DNA of 64,000 nucleotides from Flavobacteriia bacterium (GTDB lineage: Bacteria > Bacteroidota > Bacteroidia > Flavobacteriales_D > Crocinitomicaceae): NCBI GenBank assembly GCA_947463445.1, contig CANHRS010000001.1, positions 48,062-112,061 of the forward strand, written 5' to 3'. Position 1 is the stretch's first letter; each line of letters starts with the position of its first letter. This document shows positions 26,867 through 36,805 of this stretch, one piece after another. Position numbers and translations under genes: made by a program. Below the pieces are notes generated by a model. That model searched no databases. It was not told the DNA's origin and saw only the letters and a program-made list of their open reading frames with translations.

Positions 26867-27667
26867 ATGAAAAACATTTTATTTCTTACTTTTCTTTTAT
26901 TAATAGGTAATACGGTACTTGCTGCATTATCTATTGAAGGAAGCTACCAAGGAAAAAATTTGATTATTCAAAACCCAGAAGATCCAGATGGTTACGGTTA
27001 TTGCGCTACGAAAGTTACGGTTAACGGAAACATTATGCCAGGAAGTACAGGAGCAAGCGCTTTTGAAATTGACTTTTCTATTTTTAATTTACATATTGGG
27101 CAACAAGTATTTATTGTTATTGAGCATAACTCTGGATGTGTACCTAAAATTTTAAATCCGGAAGTACTACTTCCTAAAAGCACATTTAAAGTTGCAGAAA
27201 TTACTGTAAGTAATGGAGGAAAGCTTACTTGGAAAACAACAGATGAAAATGGTAAATTACCTTTTATCGTAGAACAGTATCGTTGGGACAAATGGGTAGA
27301 AGTAGGTCAAGTGCAAGGTAAAGGTAAATCGGCAGAGGCAAATGGATACGATTTCCAAGTTGTTGCACATTCCGGATTAAATACGATACGTGTAATTCAA
27401 ATAGATCATACAGGTTCTAAACGTACTTCGAAAGAAGTGAAATTTACTTCCAACTTACCTGAAGTAAAAAAATCACCAATCCGAGTTAAAGATGACATTA
27501 AATTTACAGCCTCTGAAAGACCTATAGAAACAAAATATGAAATCTTTGATGCATATGGTAACATTGTAAAAAAAGGTTTTGGGTCTAGCGTAAATTGTAC
27601 CACTCTTGTAAAAGGTGCTTACTACATCAACTTCGATAATAAAACGGAGAAATTCGTTAAAAGCTAA
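26867..27667 (+). CDS. Secreted protein with T9SS-type C-terminal sorting domain (probable)
   Basis: 266 residues. Signal peptide MKNILFLTFLLLIGNTVLA. The middle (about 100-190) looks like a beta-sandwich (KLTWKTTDENGKLPFIVEQY, HSGLNTIRVIQIDHTG). The C-terminal 60 residues (TKYEIFDAYGNIVKKGFGSS, then CTTLVKGAYYINFDNKTEKF) follow the type A T9SS domain layout: 'Y.I.D..G...........L..G.Y.......T.K...', so the protein is a candidate T9SS cargo. The T9SS component PorW/SprE is encoded at 38063. Function of the body unknown. It has its own leader region of about 115 nt. Confidence 0.62.
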   Translation: MKNILFLTFLLLIGNTVLAALSIEGSYQGKNLIIQNPEDPDGYGYCATKVTVNGNIMPGSTGASAFEIDFSIFNLHIGQQVFIVIEHNSGCVPKILNPEVLLPKSTFKVAEITVSNGGKLTWKTTDENGKLPFIVEQYRWDKWVEVGQVQGKGKSAEANGYDFQVVAHSGLNTIRVIQIDHTGSKRTSKEVKFTSNLPEVKKSPIRVKDDIKFTASERPIETKYEIFDAYGNIVKKGFGSSVNCTTLVKGAYYINFDNKTEKFVKS

Positions 27668-27685
27668 TTCAGCTTACTAACAAAC

Positions 27686-28087
27686 ATGAAAAAAATAGAA
27701 CATCTAGGTATTGCGGTTACTGACCTGCAAGCTTCTATTAATGTGTTCGAAAAATTACTAAATGTTTCCTGCTATAAACTAGAAGAAGTAGCTTCAGAAG
27801 GTGTACGTACCGCTTTTTTTCAAGTTGGAGAATCAAAAATAGAACTATTAGAAGCAACTAATCCGGACAGTCCAATCGCTAAATTTCTAGCAAAACAAGG
27901 CGGAGGTATACATCATATCGCATTTGAAGTGGATGATATCGCCAGTGAAATCAAACGACTGCAAGCATTGGATTTCATCCTAATTCACGAAAGTCCAAAA
28001 GACGGAGCTGACAATAAACAAATTGCATTTTTACATCCCAAAAGCACCAATGGAGTATTGGTAGAGCTCTGTCAAGAAAAGCACTAA
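27686..28087 (+). CDS. mce: Methylmalonyl-CoA epimerase
   Basis: 133 residues. VOC-fold metalloenzyme that interconverts the two methylmalonyl-CoA epimers in propionate metabolism. Metal ligands fit the family: His in KKIEHLGIAVTDL (N-terminus), His in GGGIHHIAFEVDD (about 71-83) and Glu in VLVELCQEKH at the C-terminus. It lies 18 nt after the T9SS-type gene. The mutase genes are not in the window. Confidence 0.93.
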   Translation: MKKIEHLGIAVTDLQASINVFEKLLNVSCYKLEEVASEGVRTAFFQVGESKIELLEATNPDSPIAKFLAKQGGGIHHIAFEVDDIASEIKRLQALDFILIHESPKDGADNKQIAFLHPKSTNGVLVELCQEKH

Positions 28088-28132
28088 AATTCCTCCATAA
28101 ATTTTCTTATTTTTTGCTCTAAAAAATCAATT

Positions 28133-29278
28133 ATGAAATTCGCAACAAAAGCAATACACGCTGGTGTTCATCCAGACGAATCTACCGGTGCAATTATGAC
28201 CCCAATTTATCAAACGTCTACCTATGTACAAGATGGTGTTGGAAATCACAAAGGATACGAATATTCTCGGACATTAAATCCAACACGTCATGCATTAGAA
28301 AAAAATGTAGCTGCGATCGAAAATGGGCGTTTTGGAGCTGCCTTTAGTTCAGGTCTGGCTGCAATTGATTGTGTTATCAAAATGTTACATCCGGGTGATG
28401 AAGTAATTTCAACCAACGATTTATATGGTGGAACCTACCGTTTGTTTACCACAATTTTCGCAAAATACGGCATACAATTTCAGTTTGTAGATATGTCTGA
28501 TGCTTCGAATGTTGCAAACTATGTTACGGAAAAAACAAAATTGATTTGGGTGGAAACACCTACAAATCCAATGATGAATATCATCGATATTGAGGCTGTT
28601 GCGATAATAGCAAAAAAAGCAGGTGCATTATTAGCAGTAGATAATACGTTTGCTACGCCTTATTTGCAAACACCAATTGACTTAGGTGCAGACATTGTGA
28701 TGCATTCTGCTACCAAATATTTAGGCGGACATTCAGATGTGGTTATGGGTATTTTAGTAACCGACAACGAAGAAATTTCGAAAGAAATGTACCGTATCCA
28801 AAATTCTACCGGAGCAGTAACAGCACCAATGGATTCTTTCTTAGTGTTACGAGGTGTCAAAACCTTACACTTACGCATGCAACGTCATTGTGAAAACGGG
28901 GCTAAAATAGCGCACTGGTTGGTAAAACATCCAAAAGTGGATAAAGTATATTGGCCAGGTTTTGAAACACATCCTAATCATACGATTGCGAAAAAACAAA
29001 TGCGTGATTTTGGCGGCATGATTTCCTTCACCTTGAAAGGTAACAAGCTAGAAGATGCGCATGCATTTGTAAAGAAAGTAGCCCTTTTTGCTTTAGCAGA
29101 ATCCTTAGGTGGTGTTGAATCCTTAATTGGCCACCCAGCAACTATGACTCATGCATCTATTCCAAAAGAAGAACGTGAAAAAACAGGGGTTGTTGATTCG
29201 TTGATTCGTTTAAGTGTGGGAGTGGAAGATATAGAAGATTTAATTGCTGATTTAGAACAAGCATTGAATAGTTTATGA
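28133..29278 (+). CDS. Cystathionine gamma-synthase / gamma-lyase (PLP enzyme)
   Basis: 381 residues, trans-sulfuration Cys/Met metabolism PLP family. Motifs: FATKAIHAGVHPDESTGA at the N-terminus, PLP contacts YEYSRTLNPTRHALE, the SSG loop AAFSSGLAAID, AVDNTFATPYLQ, and the PLP lysine in HSATKYLGGHSDV (about 185-197). The sequence cannot by itself separate synthase (metB) from lyase (mccB/metC-like); the C-terminal ESLGGVESLIGHPATMTHAS is found in both. It follows mce by 45 nt. Its stop codon lies in an inverted repeat. Confidence 0.9.
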   Translation: MKFATKAIHAGVHPDESTGAIMTPIYQTSTYVQDGVGNHKGYEYSRTLNPTRHALEKNVAAIENGRFGAAFSSGLAAIDCVIKMLHPGDEVISTNDLYGGTYRLFTTIFAKYGIQFQFVDMSDASNVANYVTEKTKLIWVETPTNPMMNIIDIEAVAIIAKKAGALLAVDNTFATPYLQTPIDLGADIVMHSATKYLGGHSDVVMGILVTDNEEISKEMYRIQNSTGAVTAPMDSFLVLRGVKTLHLRMQRHCENGAKIAHWLVKHPKVDKVYWPGFETHPNHTIAKKQMRDFGGMISFTLKGNKLEDAHAFVKKVALFALAESLGGVESLIGHPATMTHASIPKEEREKTGVVDSLIRLSVGVEDIEDLIADLEQALNSL

Positions 29279-29313
29279 GTTATAAATTATAACCTATAAT
29301 TCACAACTCATAA
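29273..29313. repeat. Nested inverted repeat spanning a stop codon
   Basis: TTATGAGTT (29273-29281) and AACTCATAA (29305-29313) are inverted copies, and GTTATAAATTATAAC (29279-29293) is itself a perfect palindrome around a central A. The TGA stop of the Cys/Met PLP gene (29276-29278) is inside. Confidence 0.65.
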
Positions 29314-29341
29314 TTTCACAAAAAAGTATCAAATATTTTTA

Positions 29342-29349
29342 TAACTTTG
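29342..29349 (+). promoter_or_regulatory. -7 box (TAACTTTG) of queA
   Basis: TAACTTTG matches TAnnTTTG and lies 54 nt before the queA ATG at 29404. Confidence 0.4.
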
Positions 29350-29403
29350 TATTCTTTTGGACTTTCCAAAAAAGAGTAAAAAAGCACATAAAAATACGAC
29401 GAT

Positions 29404-30462
29404 ATGAGTAAAATGAAACTTTCCGAATTCAGTTTCGACGTTCCTCACGAACTAATTGCACAACATCCAACCGAAAATCGCGACGAAGCGAGAATGATGG
29501 TAATCAATCGTAAAGAGAACAAAATTGAGCACAAATTATTCAAAGACATCATTAATTATTTTGACGATGGCGATGTAATGATTACCAATAATTCGCGTGT
29601 ATTTCCAGCACGTATGTATGGCAATAAAGAAAAAACAGGTGCAAAAATCGAAGTATTTTTGTTACGTGAACTAAATCGTGAGTCCTTACTATGGGACGTT
29701 TTAGTAGATCCAGCACGTAAAATTCGTATCGGAAATAAATTATATTTCGGAGATGATGATTCTCTAGTTGCGGAGGTAATTGATAATACTACATCAAGAG
29801 GTAGAACATTACGTTTCTTATTTGATGGTGATTACGATGAATTTAAAGCAAAAATTACAGAACTAGGTGAAACTCCACTTCCTAAGTACATTGAGCGTCC
29901 AGTCGAGCCAGAAGATGAAGAGCGTTACCAAACTATCTACGCAAAAGTAGAAGGCGCTGTAGCTGCACCAACTGCTGGTTTACATTTCTCGCGTGAATTA
30001 TTAAAACGCTTGGAAATTAAAGGTATTGATTTTGCAGAATTAACATTGCATGTTGGTTTAGGTTCATTCCGCACAGTAGAGGTGGAAGACTTAACAAAAC
30101 ACAAAATGGATTCTGAGCAGGTAATCATTCCTGAAAAATGTGCCGAAATAGTAAATAAAGCAAAGCGCAACAAAAAACGAGTATGTGCAGTTGGTACAAC
30201 AACGATGCGTGCGATTGAAACTTCAGTATCTACCGAAGGGATGTTGAAACCATTTGACGGGTGGACAAATAAATTTATCTATCCTCCATATGATTTTAGT
30301 ATTGCAGATAGTTTAATTACAAATTTACACCAACCGTTATCGACTCTCTTAATGATGATTTCCGCTTTTTGTGGGCATGACTTAATGATTGAGGCGTACA
30401 AAACAGCAATTAAGGATAACTATCGTTTTTATACCTACGGAGACGTTATGTTGATTATTTGA
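29404..30462 (+). CDS. queA: S-adenosylmethionine:tRNA ribosyltransferase-isomerase
   Basis: 352 residues, usual length (349-356). It transfers the ribosyl part of SAM to 7-aminomethyl-7-deazaguanine in tRNA, giving epoxyqueuosine. Motifs include [46 protein letters not shown] and the C-terminal [17 protein letters not shown] second ATG at 29413 is possible. The next element is a clear terminator. Confidence 0.96.
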   Translation: MSKMKLSEFSFDVPHELIAQHPTENRDEARMMVINRKENKIEHKLFKDIINYFDDGDVMITNNSRVFPARMYGNKEKTGAKIEVFLLRELNRESLLWDVLVDPARKIRIGNKLYFGDDDSLVAEVIDNTTSRGRTLRFLFDGDYDEFKAKITELGETPLPKYIERPVEPEDEERYQTIYAKVEGAVAAPTAGLHFSRELLKRLEIKGIDFAELTLHVGLGSFRTVEVEDLTKHKMDSEQVIIPEKCAEIVNKAKRNKKRVCAVGTTTMRAIETSVSTEGMLKPFDGWTNKFIYPPYDFSIADSLITNLHQPLSTLLMMISAFCGHDLMIEAYKTAIKDNYRFYTYGDVMLII

Positions 30463-30490
30463 GGAAGTCAAATATGTTACAATATTTTGA

Positions 30491-30520
30491 ATGGTCGTAA
30501 TTTCTACGGCCATTTTTTTT
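30491..30520 (+). terminator. Terminator of queA
   Basis: Nine-bp stem ATGGTCGTA (30491-30499) with TACGGCCAT (30505-30513, one G-T pair) and a run of eight T from 30513. Confidence 0.88.
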
Positions 30521-30538
30521 GGTTATAACATTCCTATA

Positions 30539-31702
30539 TTATTCTTCCTCTTTGTATTCAAACGGATAACCTTCAAACATTCCTGTAAGTTGATGGACTT
30601 GATACACACTGCGTGTATATGCATTCGACAAAGCTATGATACACACGGTATCTCCTCGTAATGTAACATAGCACCCTGTATTTCCATGCCACCAACCAGT
30701 ATGAAAGAAATACGGTTTTTTATTTGGAACTTCTACCATACGCATACCTAAACCATAATTACGCATGCCTGGTTTTTCGTAACTATAGCCTTTATATATT
30801 TCATTGCGTGATTTCTCAGACAGAAAATCTGAAGCATAAGTAGCTATATCCAATTTAAGTAAATCACGCGCTGTACTATACATATTTTTATCCCCATAAA
30901 TACCATCTAAAAAGTCAACTGCTTGCATTTGAAAACGGGAATTATAAGAAGGGGAAATTGTGTTAATTTGATCAGGTGTATCCAAAATAAAACTATGCGT
31001 CATTTTCAATGGTTTAAATACCAAATTTTGCATCGCTTTCGGAAATTTATCCCCTGTAACTTTCTCTACAACAAGTGCTAACAAAGCAAAGTTTGTGTTA
31101 CAATACGCAAAATGTGTCCCAGATGGGAAATTTAATGGAAATACATGTTTATGCAGTAAATATAAAACATCCTGGTTGGTCATTTTTTTGGAATGATCCC
31201 AAATTCGATCTGCAAAGTAACCATAATATGGAACACCACTACGATGCGTTAATAACATACGTATGGTAACCCCTTTGTACGGAAAAATAGGTAAATATTT
31301 ACGTACATCGTCCTCAAGCGTAAGTTCTTTTTTATCCACTAAACGCATAATTGCTAATGCAGTAACAGATTTACTTATGGAAGCAAGATGAATTGGCGTA
31401 GTAGCTTTTAATTTTTTTTCATTGGCATAATCTAAATATCCATTTACCTTTTCAAAAATGATTTTACCGTTTTTTGCAACTAAAAACATGCCATTAAAAC
31501 GTTCATTTCCTAGAATTTGATTGTAAAAAGGATAAATAAATTTGCGTTTATTTAGGATGTATTTTTTTGACACCTCGTTGAACTTCGGCGTGAATACAGG
31601 AAAAACTAAAGGAGTTTTTTCTCGATGTTTATGTTCTGAATTACACGAAAAATTTGCAAACAATAAAATGGAGAAAAAAAGAGAAGGCAGAAAATGATTC
31701 AT
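30539..31702 (-). CDS. Serine hydrolase, beta-lactamase/PBP4*-like (class C fold), lipoprotein
   Basis: 387 residues. The signal peptide is followed by FANFSC, a probable lipobox with Cys near 20. The catalytic pattern of class C-like serine hydrolases is present: S-x-x-K in HLASISKSVTALAIMR (Ser about 111), Y-x-N in FAYCNTNFALLALV (about 200) and, near the C-terminus, the H-T-G triad-like element in PYFFHTGWWHGNTG. Substrate (beta-lactam, D-amino peptide or ester) cannot be told. It lies on the outside of a membrane by its anchor. A -7 box sits 7 nt before the ATG. Confidence 0.87.
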   Translation of the reverse strand: MNHFLPSLFFSILLFANFSCNSEHKHREKTPLVFPVFTPKFNEVSKKYILNKRKFIYPFYNQILGNERFNGMFLVAKNGKIIFEKVNGYLDYANEKKLKATTPIHLASISKSVTALAIMRLVDKKELTLEDDVRKYLPIFPYKGVTIRMLLTHRSGVPYYGYFADRIWDHSKKMTNQDVLYLLHKHVFPLNFPSGTHFAYCNTNFALLALVVEKVTGDKFPKAMQNLVFKPLKMTHSFILDTPDQINTISPSYNSRFQMQAVDFLDGIYGDKNMYSTARDLLKLDIATYASDFLSEKSRNEIYKGYSYEKPGMRNYGLGMRMVEVPNKKPYFFHTGWWHGNTGCYVTLRGDTVCIIALSNAYTRSVYQVHQLTGMFEGYPFEYKEEE

Positions 31703-31709
31703 AACTAAT

Positions 31710-31717
31710 ACAAAAAT
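31710..31717 (-). promoter_or_regulatory. -7 box (TATTTTTG) of the serine hydrolase gene
   Basis: The minus strand reads TATTTTTG, 7 nt upstream of the ATG at 31702, in the 33-nt gap after the helicase gene. So the hydrolase may be transcribed on its own. Confidence 0.4.
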
Positions 31718-31735
31718 ACGAAAAATGGTGAAAAT

Positions 31736-34033
31736 TTATTCGCCTACTTCTAAGCTAGCTCTGAATAATTTCAACTCATCCCATGTAAAAGTATCGCCAA
31801 CTTTTTCTTTTAAAGGCGTTAACGAAAGTTCAGTATACCCATCAAATAGATCCGCTAATGCAGATATTCTTTCAGATGACATGACTTCATTAAGCTGAAT
31901 CTCCCCCATTTTTATCAATTTCACAAAATGAGCTACTATTGTTCCTTCCGACATGATTCGATTCGCAGCGATTTCCGATAAGGACTTATTTTCCCGAATT
32001 AATTCCAGTGTAACTTCATAGGTAGTCTTTTTCGGTTCTTTAGTATCTTTTGATTTACCCGTTTTCTTCACCGAAACCTTTTCTTCCTCTTCTTCAAAAA
32101 CAGCATCAAGAAATGAACTTGGAGTTTGTAATTGCTCAAGTTTTAATTGATCTAAGATATTTTTTCTGTAGTGTAATATTTCAGGCTTCCAAATCTTATC
32201 TTTCGTTATCTCCTCGCCCTTTAAAAGCATTTCCAACATATTTCCGGCACGTAATAATGAGGTTAAAATTTCAAATTGTTCGGTTTCTAATTCCTCTAAT
32301 TCCTCATAATATGCTTTGATTTTTTTTATGCGTTTAACTTCCTCCATTTTTTTTGCGGTGTTGATCGCACAATTTTCCAAGGTTTTGAAGAAGTAACTGT
32401 TGGCAGCTTGTACACGTTCAGAAATAAATGAAAGCGATATAGGTTGGGTAGCAAACAATTTATTTAATTGACTGATAAATTTTTGTGCAGGTTCCACCAT
32501 GGAATGAAAAACACTAGCTTGATGAGCTGCCCATGCTTTATGTTTGCCCTTCTCACTTTTAGAACCTAAAAGCAAATAACTCGCTTCATGTATTCTCCAC
32601 TTAGAATCAACATCACGCCATTCAAAAGATTTTACTAAAAAAGTATACACAAAATGGAACGTATCTTCTTCTAAAAACTTTTCCAATACAGCTTCTTCTG
32701 GTTTAGAAGCAGTATAACTCATGACCTGTTGATCATTGCTTAATCCGTTCATTTGCATAGGAGAAAGTAAAACTAGTCCGTTTAAACTGCGCAAACGTGA
32801 AAGTGCAACATAGGCTTGACCTGGCGCAAAGACTTGAGAAACATCTAATATTGCTTTCTCAAAAGTTAAACCCTGACTTTTATGTACGGTAATAGCCCAT
32901 GCTAATTTTAAAGGATAATGAACAAACGTTCCTAATACTTCTTCTTTAATTTCTTTTGTTCCCTCATCCAAAGTATACCGAATATTTTGCCACTCATACT
33001 TTTCAACCTCAATGGTTTTCTTTTCTTCCGGAAAATAGACCAAAATCTCTTGAGAAGAAATTTCTTTAATCTCCCCCATTTTGCCGTTGTAATAATTTTT
33101 CTCAAAAGACAAATCATTCTTAACAAACATAACCTGAGCACCAATTTTCAATTCCAACACTTCTTCCAATGGATACATATGCCCTGGAAATTCTCCTGTA
33201 ATTTCAGCCGTATATTTGCGAGAACTCCCTTTTAATTCGTGGAGTGATTGCAAATTAATAGCATCCGCTTTTGCATTATGGGTGGTTAAAGTAATATACC
33301 CAGGATTATTTTTAACATCAAAATTTGGATGTACATACGCATTTAATACCTCAATGTCAGTAGCATCAATTTGATTATTTCGAAGATGATTTAACAAATG
33401 GATGAATCGTTCATCATCTTGGCGATATATTTTAGTGAGTTCAATAAAAAGAGGAGGGTTTTCTTGTACAACCTTTGCGTGAAAAAAAAATATACCTGAA
33501 TAATAATTTTTCAATTCTGCCCACTCTTCATTTTTAACTACTGGAGGTAATTGTAACAAATCGCCAATAAAAAGTACCTGTACACCTCCAAAAGGTTCAT
33601 TGCGTTTACGAATAGTACGTAATGTCCAATCAATCGCATCTAACAAATCTGCACGTAACATACTTACCTCGTCAATCACGAGTAGTTCCATGGATTGAAA
33701 AAGTGCTTTGCGTTTTGCAGGAATACGAAAATGTTTCACCAAAGTATCTTTGGTTTCCCATTTAACACGATCATTAAATCTAGGCGTTACTCCAAATTCA
33801 GGAATAAATCCAGAAAAAGGAAGTTGAAAAAAAGAATGAATAGTTACCCCTCCAGCATTAAGAGCCGCAATACCTGTTGGTGCAACAATTACAGATTTTT
33901 TATGCGTGGTGGTGATAATTCTTTTTAATAAAGTAGTTTTTCCTGTACCCGCTTTACCGGTTAAAAAAATAGATCGATTTGTTTGATTAATAAAGCGAAT
34001 TGCTAATTCAGAAGAAGAAGTTGTCTCGAACAT
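31736..34033 (-). CDS. PIF1-like / RecD-like SF1 DNA helicase with C-terminal HTH domain
   Basis: 765 residues. Walker A FLTGKAGTGKTTLLKRI (about 23-39), APTGIAALNAGGVTIHSFFQ (motif Ia region), DEExx-type motif LLVIDEVSMLRADLLDAID (about 112-130), GGVQVLFIGDLLQLPPV (motif III) and AWAITVHKSQGLTFEKAILD (motif V/VI region) identify a PIF1/RecD-type superfamily 1 helicase. The C-terminal part is charged helix and ends in an HTH_40-like segment (TYEVTLELIRENKSLSEIA then NRIMSEGTIVAHFVKLI, about 675-715). This domain order is common in Bacteroidota 'helix-turn-helix domain helicases'. Likely role: duplex or G-quadruplex unwinding in replication or repair. Confidence 0.9.
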   Translation of the reverse strand: MFETTSSSELAIRFINQTNRSIFLTGKAGTGKTTLLKRIITTTHKKSVIVAPTGIAALNAGGVTIHSFFQLPFSGFIPEFGVTPRFNDRVKWETKDTLVKHFRIPAKRKALFQSMELLVIDEVSMLRADLLDAIDWTLRTIRKRNEPFGGVQVLFIGDLLQLPPVVKNEEWAELKNYYSGIFFFHAKVVQENPPLFIELTKIYRQDDERFIHLLNHLRNNQIDATDIEVLNAYVHPNFDVKNNPGYITLTTHNAKADAINLQSLHELKGSSRKYTAEITGEFPGHMYPLEEVLELKIGAQVMFVKNDLSFEKNYYNGKMGEIKEISSQEILVYFPEEKKTIEVEKYEWQNIRYTLDEGTKEIKEEVLGTFVHYPLKLAWAITVHKSQGLTFEKAILDVSQVFAPGQAYVALSRLRSLNGLVLLSPMQMNGLSNDQQVMSYTASKPEEAVLEKFLEEDTFHFVYTFLVKSFEWRDVDSKWRIHEASYLLLGSKSEKGKHKAWAAHQASVFHSMVEPAQKFISQLNKLFATQPISLSFISERVQAANSYFFKTLENCAINTAKKMEEVKRIKKIKAYYEELEELETEQFEILTSLLRAGNMLEMLLKGEEITKDKIWKPEILHYRKNILDQLKLEQLQTPSSFLDAVFEEEEEKVSVKKTGKSKDTKEPKKTTYEVTLELIRENKSLSEIAANRIMSEGTIVAHFVKLIKMGEIQLNEVMSSERISALADLFDGYTELSLTPLKEKVGDTFTWDELKLFRASLEVGE

Positions 34034-34158
34034 GAATGGTTAATTTTTACTTGAAATTAAGCATAAATATTGAAAACACACCATGAAAAATATTCTACAA
34101 ATAAAGAATAAGGTAGATAGATTAATCTCCAAAATAGAAATTTTGTATTTTTAAGCTC

Positions 34159-34605
34159 ATGAAAAATATAGTGCCATTATTAATTGTCATTGGAATATTA
34201 GTAACCACAAGTTTTACAAGTCCAAGTGTGATTACAATTCCAATCGTTGTCAAAAACATCAAAAATTCTAAAGGCAGATTGTCTATTGGAGTATTCAAAG
34301 ACGCCAGTTCTTTTGAAGAAGAAAAACCACATAAAATAATTCTTGTTTCGAAAAAAGATTTGGTGAATGGAACGTTAAAAACCTCCATCGAAATTGAATC
34401 TGGAGTATATGGTCTTTCCATTTTAGATGACGAAAACAGTGATTATAAAATGGAATATAATATGATCGGAATGCCTAAAGAAGGGTTCGGTTTTTCAAAT
34501 TATTATCATACCGGTTTTACAAAACCAAATTTCAAACAATTTTTAGTAGTAATTAACCCGAGTCAAAAGGCAGCAATCACTTTCAATTTGCGCTATATTA
34601 TATAG
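34159..34605 (+). CDS. DUF2141 family exported protein
   Basis: 148 residues. Signal-anchor-like N-terminus MKNIVPLLIVIGILVTTSFTS, then a beta-rich domain with IPIVVKNIKNSKGRLSIGVF, VYGLSILDDENSDYKMEYN and MIGMPKEGFGFSNYY, the last being the recognisable DUF2141 motif. Function unknown; family members are periplasmic or secreted proteins of about this size. Divergent from the helicase. Confidence 0.85.
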   Translation: MKNIVPLLIVIGILVTTSFTSPSVITIPIVVKNIKNSKGRLSIGVFKDASSFEEEKPHKIILVSKKDLVNGTLKTSIEIESGVYGLSILDDENSDYKMEYNMIGMPKEGFGFSNYYHTGFTKPNFKQFLVVINPSQKAAITFNLRYII

Positions 34606-34656
34606 CAAAATTGTAAATGACTTAGTATCAAAAATATACTTTTCACAGAAAAATTG

Positions 34657-34664
34657 TACCTTTG
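34657..34664 (+). promoter_or_regulatory. -7 box (TACCTTTG) of the hpt operon
   Basis: TACCTTTG matches TAnnTTTG. An in-frame GTG at 34664 overlaps it, so the hpt start is taken as the ATG at 34685. Confidence 0.5.
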
Positions 34665-34684
34665 TGGTCAAAACAAAGCCTATA

Positions 34685-35239
34685 ATGATTGAAATTCTAA
34701 ATAAATCATTCGAAAAGTACATTTCTATTGAAGAAATTCAAGAGCGTATTGCTTTATTGGCACAAAAAATAAATGCAGATTTCCTTGGAAAAGAAGTTGA
34801 ATTTATTGCAGTTTTAGATGGTTCTTTTATGTTTGCAAGTGATTTATTTAAAAAAATAAATCTTCAAACGACCATTTCTTTTTTGAAAATTAAATCCTAC
34901 GAAGCAACCGAAAGTACTGGTGAAATTAAGGAATTAATTGGACTACAATCTGCAATTTCGGGTAAACATATTGTAATTATAGAAGATATCGTGGATACTG
35001 GTGCTACGATGGATTATGTTGTAGAAACACTTGAAAAACAGCATCCAGCATCGATTTCGATCGCAACATTACTATTTAAACCAGCAGCATTTAAAGGAAC
35101 ATATTCTCCTACATACATCGGATTTAACATCTCCAACGAATTTATTGTTGGTTATGGAATGGATTTTGATGGTTATGGACGTAATTTAGAATCTATTTAC
35201 CAAATAAAGGGTAGTGACCCAAAAATACCACTATGTTAA
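34685..35239 (+). CDS. hpt: Hypoxanthine phosphoribosyltransferase
   Basis: 184 residues from the ATG at 34685. It salvages hypoxanthine/guanine with PRPP. The PRPP-binding loop IIEDIVDTGATMDYV (about 98-112) and VLDGSFMFASDL (about 38-49) are conserved family motifs, and FIVGYGMDFDGYGRNL near the C-terminus holds the base-binding region. It overlaps adk by 7 nt, so translation is coupled, in the likely operon hpt-adk-obgE-PAP2. Confidence 0.95.
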   Translation: MIEILNKSFEKYISIEEIQERIALLAQKINADFLGKEVEFIAVLDGSFMFASDLFKKINLQTTISFLKIKSYEATESTGEIKELIGLQSAISGKHIVIIEDIVDTGATMDYVVETLEKQHPASISIATLLFKPAAFKGTYSPTYIGFNISNEFIVGYGMDFDGYGRNLESIYQIKGSDPKIPLC

Positions 35240-35808
35240 ATATTGTTTTATTCGGACCTCCAGGAGCTGGGAAAGGAACTCAGTCAGAAAGATTAATTCA
35301 AAAATATGGATTAATCCACCTTTCAACAGGAGATATTTTTAGAGCTAACATCAAGGGCGAAACAGAACTTGGTAAATTAGCTAAAAGCTTTATGGATCAA
35401 GGAGCACTTGTTCCTGATGAAGTAACAATCAACATGTTGCGTTCAGAGGTTTTACAACACCCAGATGCAAATGGATTTATCTTTGATGGTTTCCCACGTA
35501 CAAACGCACAAGCACAAGCCTTGGATGCTTTTTTAGCAACTTTAAACACAACTATTTCAATTATGTTGGCCTTAGAGGTGGAAGAAGCGGAACTTAAAAC
35601 ACGTTTATTATTACGCGGTCAAAGTAGTGGTCGTCCGGATGATGTGAATCCGGAAGTAATTCAAAAACGTATCGATGTGTATAACAACGAGACTAAACCG
35701 GTAAAAGACTTTTACCAAGCACAAAATAAATTCGTTTCAATTGATGGAATTGGAGAAATTGATGAAATTTCAAACCGATTATATACAGCAATTGACGCAT
35801 TAAACTAA
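35233..35808 (+). CDS. adk: Adenylate kinase
   Basis: 191 residues. Walker [15 protein letters not shown] (8-21), [10 protein letters not shown] (AMP-binding) and [15 protein letters not shown] (about 79-93) are the classic Adk motifs. It has the short-LID form ([20 protein letters not shown], no zinc cysteines). Converts ATP+AMP to 2 ADP. Overlaps hpt and is 4 nt before obgE. Confidence 0.97.
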   Translation: MLNIVLFGPPGAGKGTQSERLIQKYGLIHLSTGDIFRANIKGETELGKLAKSFMDQGALVPDEVTINMLRSEVLQHPDANGFIFDGFPRTNAQAQALDAFLATLNTTISIMLALEVEEAELKTRLLLRGQSSGRPDDVNPEVIQKRIDVYNNETKPVKDFYQAQNKFVSIDGIGEIDEISNRLYTAIDALN

Positions 35809-35812
35809 AACT

Positions 35813-36805
35813 ATGGCTTCCGATAATTTCGTAGATTACGTTAACATACATTGTACTTCTGGAAACGGAGGTGGCGGATCTACGCATTATCGTAGAGAGA
35901 AATATATTCCATTAGGTGGTCCTGATGGTGGAGATGGTGGTCGTGGTGGACATATCATTGTGCGAGGAAATGCGCAATTATGGACCTTGCTGCACCTTAA
36001 ATTCAAAAAACACATTAAGGCTGGTCATGGGGTACATGGTACAGGTAACCTAAAAACTGGAGCTGAAGGGGATGATCAATACATCGAAGTTCCAATTGGT
36101 ACCATTGCCAAAGATTCTGAAACTGGTGAAGTACTTTTTGAAATTACAGCAGACAAAGAAGAAAAGATTCTTGTTCCAGGTGGACGTGGTGGACGCGGAA
36201 ATAGTTATTTCAAATCCAGTATCAATCGTGCACCACAATTCGCACAACCGGGTGAACCAGGGCGTGAGAATTGGATGATCCTAGAATTAAAGATTTTAGC
36301 GGATGTTGGATTAGTTGGGTTCCCAAATGCAGGAAAAAGTACACTTTTATCTGTTTTAAGTTCTGCAAAACCAGAAATTGGGGATTATGCATTTACTACC
36401 CTACGACCAAATTTAGGAATTGTACCTTACCGTACACATCATTCCTTTATTATGGCAGATATTCCTGGAATTATTGAAGGAGCACATACAGGAAAAGGAT
36501 TGGGATTGCGTTTTTTACGTCATATTGAACGTAACTCTATTCTTTTATTTATGATTCCTGCAGATTCAGAGAATATCCAAAAAGAATATGCTGTTTTATT
36601 GAACGAATTACGTCAGTATAATCCAGAATTGTTAAACAAAGAACGCGTTCTAGCAATCACTAAAGCAGACATGTTAGACGAAGAAATGAAAGAACAAATG
36701 AAAGCGGACATTCCAGAAATTCCATACTTGTTTATCTCTTCGTTGGCACAACAAGGTTTAGTGGAATTGAAAGACCTTCTTTGGAAAAAATTAAACAATG
36801 CTTGA
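35813..36805 (+). CDS. obgE: Obg-family GTPase (ribosome assembly/stress)
   Basis: 330 residues. N-terminal glycine-rich Obg fold (about 1-158: [44 protein letters not shown]) followed by the G domain: P-loop [14 protein letters not shown] (about 166-179), switch [15 protein letters not shown]3 [16 protein letters not shown] (about 212-227) and NKxD-type ITKADML. The 3' end overlaps the next gene by 8 nt. Confidence 0.97.
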   Translation: MASDNFVDYVNIHCTSGNGGGGSTHYRREKYIPLGGPDGGDGGRGGHIIVRGNAQLWTLLHLKFKKHIKAGHGVHGTGNLKTGAEGDDQYIEVPIGTIAKDSETGEVLFEITADKEEKILVPGGRGGRGNSYFKSSINRAPQFAQPGEPGRENWMILELKILADVGLVGFPNAGKSTLLSVLSSAKPEIGDYAFTTLRPNLGIVPYRTHHSFIMADIPGIIEGAHTGKGLGLRFLRHIERNSILLFMIPADSENIQKEYAVLLNELRQYNPELLNKERVLAITKADMLDEEMKEQMKADIPEIPYLFISSLAQQGLVELKDLLWKKLNNA

